From GCA-002700125 sp964434385 (GTDB taxonomy: Bacteria; Chloroflexota; Dehalococcoidia; Lucifugimonadales; Lucifugimonadaceae), in NCBI GenBank assembly GCA_964434385.1, contig CAYSUW010000023.1:1-14736 (forward strand): 14,736 nucleotides of DNA, written 5' to 3'. Position numbers and translations under genes: made by a program. This document shows positions 1 through 6,247 of this stretch, piece by piece (position 1 is the stretch's first letter; every line of letters starts with the position of its first letter). The notes under the pieces are model-generated. The model saw nothing but the letters and a program-made list of their open reading frames with translations. It was not told the origin of the DNA and did not search any database.

Positions 1-68
1 ATAGAGGCAGAGCTTTTGCAAACGGGTACATACAGGCAATGATTGAAGCAGTACAGAAAGAGAATTAA
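1..68 (+). CDS. C-terminal fragment of an unidentified protein
   Basis: An open frame enters from the left edge and ends at a TAA at 66-68. It encodes about 21 visible residues, ending ANGYIQAMIEAVQKEN. The fragment is too short to assign to a family; it looks like the amphipathic last helix of a soluble enzyme. It converges directly on the glycosyltransferase, whose stop codon begins at the next base, so there is no room for a separate terminator between the two genes. The reading frame is supported only by its lack of stops and ordinary amino-acid composition. Confidence 0.5.
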   Translation, partial: RGRAFANGYIQAMIEAVQKEN

Positions 69-1097
69 TTAACTGACTTTATCTATAGAATTAATAAATA
101 TATCAGCACATGATTCCCAATTAAATTTATGACTGCTTTCTAAAACTGATTCTTCTTTACAATTCAAGGATTTTTTAATTGCCACTTCAATGTCCTCATG
201 AAAAAACCCAGAAACCCCTAAATCTATAATATCAATTGGTCCATTCACAGGAAAAGCTGCCACTGGAGTTCCACATGCCATAGATTCTATGATAGTAATA
301 CCAAAAGTATCATTTAAACTAGGGAAAACAGTAGAATCAGCAACAGAATAGTATTCTGCAAGTTCTTTACCAAATTTATATCCTGTAAAAAGTATCTTAT
401 TGTATTTTTTTTCAAGTTTTTCTCTTATAGGCCCATCACCTACTATCACAAATCTATAATTATCGATTTTGTCAGATAAATCACAAAATACTTCTATATT
501 TTTTTCTTTGCTGACACGGCCAACATACAAAATTATTTTTTTCTTACGAGTTGGATCTAACGAATTACTTAAAGCCTCATTTGTTCTTGGTTTAAAAATA
601 TTTCTATCTATGCCTCTGGTCCACAATTCAAGATTTTGAAATCCTTTTTCTGATAATTCATGAATCATCGTAGGAGTATTAACTAAAATAATTGAAGATC
701 TAGAATGAAATCTCTTGATTAACTTATAAGTTAATAATTTAGGAATCTTATACAAAGAATCTAAAAATTCTGGAAATTTAGTATGATAGCTAGTCGTAAA
801 ATTTAAATTATTTTTTAAACAATAAGATCTTGCTATCCACCCTAAAACTCCTTCTGTGGCAATATGTATATGATCAGGCTGAATATGCTTAATCTTCTGT
901 TTAATAATTTTTGATCTAACTACTGGAAATTTCACCTCCTTATATCCTGGAACAGAAAATGTCGAATAATCAAAAGGGTGAATAACTTCTATGGAATATC
1001 CTTTCTCAATCAATAAGTTTTTCAAATTCATCCAAGTAGTTACTGCCCCATTCACTTGAGGAGCCCATGTATCAGTAACTAAAAGTATCTTTTTCAT
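69..1097 (-). CDS. GT4-type (GT-B fold) glycosyltransferase
   Basis: Predicted cytoplasmic or membrane-associated enzyme that moves a sugar from a nucleotide-sugar donor to a lipid or glycan acceptor. The N-terminal domain opens with KILLVTDTWAPQVNGAV (residues 3-19), the usual acceptor-side start of GT4 mannosyl- and glycolipid-type transferases. TEGVLGWIAR (81-90) and TTSYHTKFPE (101-110) follow. The donor domain has YVGRVSKEKN (191-200), VGDGP (219-223) and the E-x7-E region FGITIIESMACGTPV (265-279). In that region the first acid appears as Asp263 and the second as Glu271. The 342-residue length is a little short for GT4. I chose the ATG at 1097 because a TTG 33 bases upstream would add an N-terminal tail before the conserved beta strand, and a TATAAT-like box lies just beyond that TTG. 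Donor and acceptor cannot be read from the sequence. Confidence 0.88.
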   Translation of the reverse strand: MKKILLVTDTWAPQVNGAVTTWMNLKNLLIEKGYSIEVIHPFDYSTFSVPGYKEVKFPVVRSKIIKQKIKHIQPDHIHIATEGVLGWIARSYCLKNNLNFTTSYHTKFPEFLDSLYKIPKLLTYKLIKRFHSRSSIILVNTPTMIHELSEKGFQNLELWTRGIDRNIFKPRTNEALSNSLDPTRKKKIILYVGRVSKEKNIEVFCDLSDKIDNYRFVIVGDGPIREKLEKKYNKILFTGYKFGKELAEYYSVADSTVFPSLNDTFGITIIESMACGTPVAAFPVNGPIDIIDLGVSGFFHEDIEVAIKKSLNCKEESVLESSHKFNWESCADIFINSIDKVS

Positions 1098-1223
1098 CTT
1101 ATAAATTCGTGTATTTGTAAAGTTCACCAATATTATAATTAAAAAAATGTTTTTAACTGATTAGTAACAATTGATTTAAAAGAGTGCGATATTATTGAAT
1201 TAATTAGAAAAAACAAGGAAAGT

Positions 1224-1388
1224 ATGGATAAAGAAAAAGAACAAGTAAAAATATGTAAACTTTGTGGAATTCCTGCTGAAAAACATTTCAGTAAATTCGG
1301 GATCTTCGGAATTTATCCTGGTTGCCATTTCCCTTCTCAGAAAAAAGATTCTAAGAAAGATCAATTAACTGAGTGTGAAACTGGTTAA
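1224..1388 (+). CDS. Small Cys-rich, possibly zinc-binding protein (54 aa)
   Basis: A short complete frame from the ATG at 1224 to the TAA at 1386-1388. An AAGGAA ribosome-binding site sits at 1215-1220, three bases before the start. It encodes a hydrophilic, Lys-rich 54-residue protein with KICKLCG at residues 9-15 (Cys11, Cys14), PGCHF at 32-36 (Cys34, His35) and a further Cys51. The CxxC plus Cys-His spacing of about 20 residues suggests one zinc-ribbon-like site. No signal peptide or membrane segment is visible. It stands alone between the glycosyltransferase (divergent) and the cold-shock gene (convergent). The function is unknown. The ribosome-binding site and the clustered cysteines make it more likely to be a gene than a chance frame. 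Confidence 0.6.
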   Translation: MDKEKEQVKICKLCGIPAEKHFSKFGIFGIYPGCHFPSQKKDSKKDQLTECETG

Positions 1389-1461
1389 AGTTCTTAAAGC
1401 TTATTATTATACTGATCTGAAAGATCTCATTACCTACAGATCCAAATTTTAATCTAGAAAA

Positions 1462-1665
1462 TTATACTTTCTTGAGATTTGTGGCGTTCTCTTTGCCTCG
1501 ATTTTCACTTACATCAAATGAAACCGTATCTCCTTCTTCCAAACTCTCGATTCCGGATTCTTTTACTGCAGAAATATGTACAAACACATCTTTTCCACCT
1601 TCATCATTATTTATAAATCCATATCCTTTGGTTGGGTTGAACCATTTAATCTTACCTGTAGGCAT
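1462..1665 (-). CDS. csp: Cold-shock protein, CspA family (67 aa)
   Basis: Single-stranded nucleic-acid-binding beta-barrel protein, normally an RNA chaperone in the cytoplasm. It has the standard length and both RNA-binding motifs: RNP1 as KGYGFI (residues 13-18) and RNP2 as VFVHIS (27-32). The start GKIKWFN (4-10) is typical of the family. The frame stays open for 23 further codons upstream, but the ATG at 1665 is the real start. A good AAGGAG site lies at 1674-1679 with an eight-base spacer, and a promoter lies at 1700-1727, inside the would-be extension. That promoter implies a leader of only about 28 bases, so the long cold-responsive leader of E. coli cspA is not present here. The gene converges on the small Cys-rich gene. 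Confidence 0.95.
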   Translation of the reverse strand: MPTGKIKWFNPTKGYGFINNDEGGKDVFVHISAVKESGIESLEEGDTVSFDVSENRGKENATNLKKV

Positions 1666-1699
1666 CTTTACGTCTCCTTGTCTTACTATGACAAAAAAC

Positions 1700-1727
1700 A
1701 TTATAATCAAGATAAATGATATAGCAA
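1700..1727 (-). promoter_or_regulatory. Promoter of the cold-shock gene
   Basis: Read on the minus strand, TTGCTA (1722-1727, four of six bases of the -35 consensus) is followed after 16 bases by a perfect TATAAT (1700-1705). Transcription would begin near 1693, about 28 bases before the ATG at 1665. Its position and quality fit a housekeeping sigma-70-type promoter. It also shows that the longer open frame is not the translated one. Confidence 0.6.
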
Positions 1728-1821
1728 TTTTCAATACTATATTTTTTAGTAATTAACTTGATTTTGTTATCTTTTACTGAATATTACTGCAAATAATACA
1801 TATTTTAAACGCGTTTTAATA

Positions 1822-2010
1822 GTGAATTCTAACCAAATTAATAATTATTTAAGAAAAAATAGGCCATTATTACTCTTAACCCTCAATGTACTCTTAGTAG
1901 TATTTATAGTTTTAGAATTCTTCATACTTACTACGATTAATCCTGATCTAGGAAAAATACAAGCAGGCTCAAAAAGACAATTGTCTTCTGTCGGCTATCA
2001 TAGCAATTAA
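1822..2010 (+). CDS. Small single-pass membrane protein, unknown function
   Basis: A 62-residue frame from a GTG at 1822; no ATG is available in the frame. Residues 1-14 are polar and basic (RKNR at 11-14). One hydrophobic helix spans about 15-38. A short polar tail (NPDLGKIQ...) should lie outside the membrane by the positive-inside rule. No clear ribosome-binding site precedes the GTG. A 10-base palindrome, AAACGCGTTT (1807-1816), lies immediately upstream. It precedes the acetyltransferase gene by 38 bases on the same strand, so the two may share a transcript. I do not recognise the protein, and a chance frame is possible because hydrophobic frames arise easily in AT-rich DNA. Confidence 0.45.
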   Translation: MNSNQINNYLRKNRPLLLLTLNVLLVVFIVLEFFILTTINPDLGKIQAGSKRQLSSVGYHSN

Positions 2011-2048
2011 TAATATTTAACTTTATAAAAAAAACTTAAAGCATTATT

Positions 2049-2516
2049 TTGTCAAAAAAAACAAAGATCATAGTCAGATTAGGAAAAATCAAAGATTTGG
2101 AAATTATCCAGAATTTTCAAATACAAATGGAACATATTATAGAAAATACTCCTATGCCTGACGAAGTAGGTAAAAAAGGAGTCAATTACATTCTTTCAAC
2201 AGCTCCCAAAGATGGTTTCTACTTAGTAGCTGAAATAAAAGACACTATAGTTGGATGTTTAAGAATTTCATATGAAAGAAGTGTAAGTAGTAATGGTGTT
2301 TTTTGGTGGATTCAAAATGTCTTTGTTGCGGAAAATCACAGAAATAAAGGAATTTTCCAACTTCTTTATAAAGAAGTTTTCAAAATGAGTAAATCTTATA
2401 AAAATATCGTAGGAATAAAATTACACGTACATAAAAACAATTTAAAAGCTCAAAAAGCTTATGAAAAAGCAGGAATGAAAAAATCACCAGAATTTGTTTA
2501 TTTCAAAAGATTATAA
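2049..2516 (+). CDS. GNAT-family N-acetyltransferase
   Basis: A 155-residue acetyl-CoA-dependent acyltransferase of the GNAT fold. The first strand IIVRLGKIKDLEII (residues 7-20) starts the domain. The central strand VFWWIQNVFV leads into the acetyl-CoA pyrophosphate-binding motif HRNKGIFQLLYKEV (about 97-110). This keeps the Arg-x-x-Gly core but has Phe where Gly or Ala is usual, as in some subfamilies. The C-terminal NNLKAQKAYEKAGMK block is the typical Asn...Tyr-Glu-Lys-x-Gly element. The start is a TTG at 2049. The next in-frame ATG lies beyond the first strand and would remove it, so TTG is preferred despite a poor ribosome-binding site. The substrate cannot be predicted. It converges on the lipoprotein pair with a 20-base gap. 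Confidence 0.85.
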   Translation: MSKKTKIIVRLGKIKDLEIIQNFQIQMEHIIENTPMPDEVGKKGVNYILSTAPKDGFYLVAEIKDTIVGCLRISYERSVSSNGVFWWIQNVFVAENHRNKGIFQLLYKEVFKMSKSYKNIVGIKLHVHKNNLKAQKAYEKAGMKKSPEFVYFKRL

Positions 2517-2536
2517 GTAATCTAAATTTATAAAAT

Positions 2537-3148
2537 TTAAGGAATTGCTTTTATTAATTCTTCTAAAAATTCAATCGTTGATTCAGGGTCCTCTGTAGCA
2601 AGAGGTTCAACAATAAGAATTAAATTTCCATGAACTAAAAACTCTGTATACAATGGCTCTCTTCTAACGCACGTTTTTCCATAAGGCAAATCGATATCAT
2701 TCTGAAATAACCTTGATTTATTTATTATTAATGTGTTGCCTAAACCTTCTTCAGAATTCCATCTCACATTAAATTTTATTCCATGTCTTCCAGTCCATCC
2801 ACCTCCCCGAGAATGCCCTCTACATATTAATTTTTCTACTTTTGGCCCATGAGCTATATTCTTTTCTACAACTTCAATTTTTTCTGTCTGTTCTTCACCT
2901 GCAATTTTACCTAAAGTGTTTGCAAGTTCTATTGTTGGATATACAACTACAGCAACTTCTCTACCTTTATAAAATCCCCATTTAACAATTGTAGTTTCAG
3001 GAAATTCTGCTGTCTTAAATTCTCCTTTAACTCTATACCCTGTAGATACAACATCTTCTAATGAATAAATTTTATTAATTGATTCAGTTTCTTGTTTACT
3101 GCAACCAAATAATAAAATTAATATTACTAACATGAATGAAGCTTTCAT
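2537..3148 (-). CDS. Divergent member of the seven-copy lipoprotein family (copy 1)
   Basis: Predicted lipid-anchored exported protein of about 203 residues. The signal peptide is MKAS plus a hydrophobic run ending LLFGC, with lipidated Cys16. The N-terminal half matches the family: IYSLEDVVSTGY, then a WGFYKG block and a weakened version of the Arg-Phe-Tyr/His-x-Asp-Ala region (VVVYPTIELANTLG). Where the others have Trp-Lys-Glu-Gly it reads HGPKVEKLICRG, followed by a much longer loop ending in KTCVRREP and the shared HGNLILIVE strand. The loop cysteines are kept, but the C-terminal LCEG...C pair of the other copies is missing. The ATG at 3148 is chosen because the frame extends back into the upstream gene; this start leaves an eight-base gap after that gene's TAG. 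It is cotranscribed with copy 2. Function unknown. Confidence 0.8.
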   Translation of the reverse strand: MKASFMLVILILLFGCSKQETESINKIYSLEDVVSTGYRVKGEFKTAEFPETTIVKWGFYKGREVAVVVYPTIELANTLGKIAGEEQTEKIEVVEKNIAHGPKVEKLICRGHSRGGGWTGRHGIKFNVRWNSEEGLGNTLIINKSRLFQNDIDLPYGKTCVRREPLYTEFLVHGNLILIVEPLATEDPESTIEFLEELIKAIP

Positions 3149-3156
3149 GCTATTTT

Positions 3157-3747
3157 CTATTTTTCTTCTAAATTCTTTATTAAATTTATACAATTTTCTG
3201 TTGATTCTAATTTTTCATTGCCTTGACACAATACAATAACATTACCATACACAATTAAATCCTTGTATTTAGGAAAAGTACAAACACCACCCATACCTCC
3301 TGCACCTATAACAGTTCCCCCTTTACTGGTGGCACCACCGGTGGGTCCTGTGCAGAATCTTGCCTCTTTGAGCCCTTCTTTCCATGTTGCATCGTCTTTA
3401 CGAATCTTAACATCCTCTGGTTTAGAACCTACTCTCTCTTCAGCTATTTTTAATCCTAGTTCTAAAGCATCTTCATGAGTATTATAAAATCTCAATTCAT
3501 AATCTATAGGGTCTTTGAACTTATAAAATCCATAAAATGCTGCAGTCGCTCCCGGTAAATCTTTAATTTTGTATTTTTTTAACTTTTTAAATCCAGAACT
3601 TGTAAAATCCTCTAAAGTAAAAATTTTTTCAACAGCATTAACTCTTTCTATCTTAGGATTATCAGAATCTAATGATCCGCAACCTAACTGGATAAATAAC
3701 AATAAAAAACAAATAAAAAAAGTAAATTTAAATATATATTTATTCAT
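3157..3747 (-). CDS. Lipoprotein of the seven-copy family (copy 2), Cys-bracketed loop type
   Basis: Predicted lipoprotein of 196 residues. The hydrophobic leader ends FIQLGC (Cys23), a slightly atypical lipobox with Gln at -3. The mature part shows the whole family pattern: IFTLEDFTSSGFKK, LPGATAAFYGFY, DYELRFYNTHEDALELG, DDATWKEGLKEAR, a Gly-rich loop, FPKY and VYGNVIVLCQG...C. The loop runs from RFC to GVC, so two cysteines bracket about 20 Gly/Thr-rich residues, probably joined by a disulphide once exported. Copy 7 (13087-13668) shares this arrangement. I prefer the ATG at 3747 over an upstream TTG. There is no strong ribosome-binding site. It is the first gene of a two-gene operon with copy 1. 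The biochemical role is unknown. Confidence 0.85.
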   Translation of the reverse strand: MNKYIFKFTFFICFLLLFIQLGCGSLDSDNPKIERVNAVEKIFTLEDFTSSGFKKLKKYKIKDLPGATAAFYGFYKFKDPIDYELRFYNTHEDALELGLKIAEERVGSKPEDVKIRKDDATWKEGLKEARFCTGPTGGATSKGGTVIGAGGMGGVCTFPKYKDLIVYGNVIVLCQGNEKLESTENCINLIKNLEEK

Positions 3748-3812
3748 TTTTATCAATAATCATAAAACTTTCTTAAATTTTACATTAATCATGAAAAAAC
3801 GTTTTTCTTGAA

Positions 3813-4286
3813 CTATTGAGATATATCAACAATTGAAGAATATTGAATTTTTTTAAATATATCAGGAATAGTTTTAACTTTTTTAGATCTCACGCCTCCA
3901 CCTAAAATAATATAATCTAAATTCATTATCGGTTTATCTACATATAAACATATATCCATATCCTGTAACCCAAAAGGAGTTACCGCGCCTAACTCCATAC
4001 CAGTAATATTTTTTGTTTTCTCACTATCAGCAAAAGATAACCTTTTAAAACCTGTCAGATTCTTTAATTTATGATTAACATCAACCCGTCTAGTAGCTTG
4101 TATTACTGGCATCGCATATTTTGGGGAAGCACCCTTTGAAGTAATTAACAATGCATTAATAACATTTTCAGGATTTACTGAATATTTCTCACAAAATTCC
4201 TTAGTATCTGAATATTGGGGATCAATATCTGTTATTTCATAATAGACTTCTAATTTATTTAATTCTTCTGATATTCTAATCACCAT
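3813..4286 (-). CDS. YbaK/ProX-type aminoacyl-tRNA deacylase-like protein
   Basis: Small cytoplasmic protein of the YbaK/aminoacyl-tRNA-synthetase-associated domain. Members remove wrongly attached amino acids from tRNA (often Ala or Cys from tRNA-Pro) in trans. Family landmarks are the RRVD segment (66-69), TGMELGAVTPFG (95-106), the LYVDKPI strand (114-120) and the GGGVRSKK loop (129-136). The length of 157 residues is usual. The conserved catalytic-region Lys (as in VxKTLV of YbaK) appears to be replaced: the aligned stretch reads NVINALLI with Asn44. An ATG at 4301 would add five residues; I chose 4286 because the conserved domain begins just after it. The start faces the FKBP gene across only 22 bases, so their promoters must overlap coding sequence. 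Substrate uncertain. Confidence 0.8.
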   Translation of the reverse strand: MVIRISEELNKLEVYYEITDIDPQYSDTKEFCEKYSVNPENVINALLITSKGASPKYAMPVIQATRRVDVNHKLKNLTGFKRLSFADSEKTKNITGMELGAVTPFGLQDMDICLYVDKPIMNLDYIILGGGVRSKKVKTIPDIFKKIQYSSIVDISQ

Positions 4287-4308
4287 AATAAAAATACACA
4301 TTAGTAAA

Positions 4309-4899
4309 ATGAAAAATTTCTTTTATATTACCTTAATATTTTCAATTACAACTATATTTAGCTGTAGCTCAGAAATTACAATTGAACAAGAAAGCAAAGA
4401 AAAAGCTACAGAAATTACAATTGAACAAGAAACCAAAGAAAAGACTACAGAAAAAACGAATTCTGAAATTCCAGCTAATGTGAGTTGTAAAAATGATTCT
4501 TACCCAGAAGAAGCTCCTAAATTTGGGGACAATTCTAAGATTCCTTACTCATCCTTGAACGAAAATTTAAAAGTTATAGATCTTGAAAAAGGAACAGGAG
4601 ATGAAGTGATTACTGATGACAAAGTGATTGTCCATTACACTGGATGGCTAGAAGACGGATGCATATTTGATAGTTCTTACATAAGAGGTGAAACTGCTTC
4701 ATTTAGAATCGGAAGACAAAAAGTAATCAAGGGATGGGATGAAGGAATACCTGGAATGAAAATAGGAGGAATAAGAAGATTAGAGATCGGATCAAAATCT
4801 GCATATGGAGAAAGAGGAATTCCAGGCACTGTACCTGAAAATGCAACATTAATATTCCTAGTTGAACTTGTAGACATAAAGAGATTAGTTCAAAAATGA
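4309..4899 (+). CDS. Lipoprotein FKBP-type peptidyl-prolyl cis-trans isomerase
   Basis: Catalyses cis-trans isomerisation of Xaa-Pro bonds, here probably outside the cytoplasmic membrane to help exported proteins fold. A lipoprotein signal peptide ends IFSC (Cys19). A charged linker (about 20-75) follows, containing a 13-residue tandem repeat (EITIEQESKEKAT, then a near copy). The FKBP domain covers about 85-192. The FKBP pocket residues are all recognisable: Tyr110 (VHYTGWL), Phe120-Asp121 (IFDSS), Val139-Ile140 and Trp143 (VIKGWD), Tyr167 (AYGERG) and Phe183. Cys60 and Cys118 could pair. The stop overlaps the next gene's start as ATGA (4896-4899), so translation is probably coupled to the family lipoprotein downstream. 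That makes a folding helper for those lipoproteins plausible. Confidence 0.92.
   Translation: MKNFFYITLIFSITTIFSCSSEITIEQESKEKATEITIEQETKEKTTEKTNSEIPANVSCKNDSYPEEAPKFGDNSKIPYSSLNENLKVIDLEKGTGDEVITDDKVIVHYTGWLEDGCIFDSSYIRGETASFRIGRQKVIKGWDEGIPGMKIGGIRRLEIGSKSAYGERGIPGTVPENATLIFLVELVDIKRLVQK
4372..4449 (+). repeat. 39-bp tandem repeat inside the FKBP linker
   Basis: Two adjacent 39-base units (4372-4410 and 4411-4449) differ at only three positions. They encode EITIEQESKEKAT and EITIEQETKEKTT. The unit is exactly 13 codons, so copy-number change would lengthen or shorten the flexible linker between lipid anchor and catalytic domain without a frameshift. Confidence 0.85.
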
Positions 4900-5447
4900 T
4901 TAGAAAGAAAAATTTTATCCTTTACTATTTAATAATCACAATAATTATTTTAACAAGTTGTTCTAGCCAAAAGTCAGATGAACTTTTTTATGAAATTATC
5001 ACACCTTCAGACAAGGTATTCGCTTTCCAAGATTTAAAGAATATCGGATTCAAAAAAAGCCGAGAATATAATGTGTCAAAACTTGAGGGCGCAACAGGAG
5101 CTTGGTTCGGTTTTTGGGGAGAAGATGAATATAACAGGAAAGATTATGAAATAAGATTTTATTCTAATCATCAAGATGCAGTATCTTTAGGAGAAACTCT
5201 TGCCAAAGAAGTAACAGGAAAAGATGCTGTAATAGCTAAATCTGAAGCTACTTGGAAAGAAGGAGTCAAAGATAGAAGAACAATTGGAGGACCTGGTTCA
5301 GGGGGAGGTGGAAGAAGCGGTACTTTTCCCAAATATGGAAATTATTCGATATATGGAAACATGGTTATATTATGTGAAGGCCAGATAGAAATAGCATTAG
5401 AAGTATGTTGGAAATTAATTAACACATTAGAGGAAAAAAATGACTAA
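4896..5447 (+). CDS. Lipoprotein of the seven-copy family (copy 3)
   Basis: Predicted lipoprotein of 183 residues with a basic N-terminus, a hydrophobic core and the textbook lipobox LTSC (Cys22). Family blocks in order: VFAFQDLKNIGFKK, LEGATGAWFGFWG, DYEIRFYSNHQDAVSLG, LAKEVTGKDA, EATWKEGVKDRR, a Gly-rich loop without cysteines, FPKYGNYSIYGNMVILCEG, and a final Cys in EVCWKL that probably pairs with the Cys of LCEG. It is closest to copy 4, including near-identical DNA in the GATGAW and ATWKEG regions. It starts inside the FKBP stop (ATGA) and its own last eight bases overlap the SDR gene, so it is the middle cistron of a tightly coupled operon. Function unknown. Confidence 0.87.
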   Translation: MIRKKNFILYYLIITIIILTSCSSQKSDELFYEIITPSDKVFAFQDLKNIGFKKSREYNVSKLEGATGAWFGFWGEDEYNRKDYEIRFYSNHQDAVSLGETLAKEVTGKDAVIAKSEATWKEGVKDRRTIGGPGSGGGGRSGTFPKYGNYSIYGNMVILCEGQIEIALEVCWKLINTLEEKND

Positions 5448-6237
5448 AAAAAATATTTTAATCACAGGTGGCACAGGGATTATCGGAAACATTTTAAAAC
5501 AAGAATTGAATAAAGATTACAATATCAGTATTTTAGACAAAATTGATTCTTCAGATTCTAATTCATTTGTTGGAGATATTTCTGATTTTAATTCAATTCA
5601 AGAGTCATTCAAAAACCAAGATGTTATCATCCATCTAGCAGCGGATAGAAGATCTCATGGAGAATGGGACTCTGTAATGAAAAACAATATAGAGGGAACT
5701 TATAACGTATTTGAAGCAGCAAAAAAAAATGGAATCAAAAGAATAATTTTTGCCAGTTCGAATCATGCTACTGGAGGGTTTTATTTAGTTCCACCTTGGT
5801 CAGATGTATTTAATGGAAATTTTGATAAAGTACCGCCAAATTATAAACTTATTAATGAAAAAGACAGAATAAAACCAGATGGATATTATGGAGTATCTAA
5901 AGCTTTTGGAGAAGCTCTAGGAAGTTATTATTCAGATTTTCATAATATCTCCTCAATCCACTTAAGAATAGGTTGGGTAATATCAGATGACGAACCAACA
6001 TTTTCATCTGAATCTTTATCTTTGTGGCTGAGCCATAAAGATCTTGCACAAATTACAAGAAAATCTGTAGAAGCAGCTGAATCTCTTAAGTATGGTGTAT
6101 TTTATGCCACTTCAGATAATTATTGGAAAATTTTTAGTATTGAAAAAGCCAAAAAAATACTCGGTTATAAACCTTCAGATAATTCAGGCAAAGTAATAAA
6201 TTATAATAGAGAAAAATTTGAGAAAGAAGGTTCTTAA
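5440..6237 (+). CDS. NAD-dependent SDR, uronate dehydrogenase/sugar epimerase type (copy A)
   Basis: Extended short-chain dehydrogenase of 265 residues. The Rossmann motif is GGTGIIG (10-16), with the acid after strand two at Asp33. HLAADR (65-70) and ASSNHATG (105-112) follow, and the catalytic pair is YGVSK (Tyr150, Lys154). The Ser-Ser-Asn-His block and the YGxSKxFGE segment are characteristic of uronate dehydrogenases, which oxidise hexuronates to aldarolactones with NAD+. A nucleotide-sugar epimerase or other sugar dehydrogenase cannot be excluded. Compared with the second copy (10809-11579), the middle region around residues 113-145 is longer and the C-terminus lacks the NAExFR ending. 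An AGAGGA site at 5429-5434 lies five bases before the ATG, inside the lipoprotein gene. It is the last gene of the FKBP operon and converges on the EamA gene with a 10-base gap. Confidence 0.85.
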   Translation: MTKKNILITGGTGIIGNILKQELNKDYNISILDKIDSSDSNSFVGDISDFNSIQESFKNQDVIIHLAADRRSHGEWDSVMKNNIEGTYNVFEAAKKNGIKRIIFASSNHATGGFYLVPPWSDVFNGNFDKVPPNYKLINEKDRIKPDGYYGVSKAFGEALGSYYSDFHNISSIHLRIGWVISDDEPTFSSESLSLWLSHKDLAQITRKSVEAAESLKYGVFYATSDNYWKIFSIEKAKKILGYKPSDNSGKVINYNREKFEKEGS

Positions 6238-6247
6238 GAATTAATAA

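Noticed and set aside
1472..1756. Long open frame on the plus strand opposite the cold-shock gene
   Set aside because: It is antisense to a certain CspA-family gene, has no ribosome-binding site or recognisable domain, and ends beyond the cold-shock promoter.
2523..2539. Perfect hairpin TAAATTT-ATA-AAATTTA between convergent genes, considered as a bidirectional terminator
   Set aside because: The stem is entirely A-T, the loop is three bases and no T-run follows; such pairs are common by chance at this base composition.
3263..3478. Pro-rich plus-strand frame across lipoprotein copy 2
   Set aside because: Its proline and valine runs are simply the reverse reading of the Gly-rich loop codons; the minus-strand frame has the family motifs and signal peptide.
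3794..3805. AAAAACGTTTTT palindrome after the YbaK-like gene, considered as a terminator
   Set aside because: It is a loopless A/T palindrome with no G-C stem; too weak to call.
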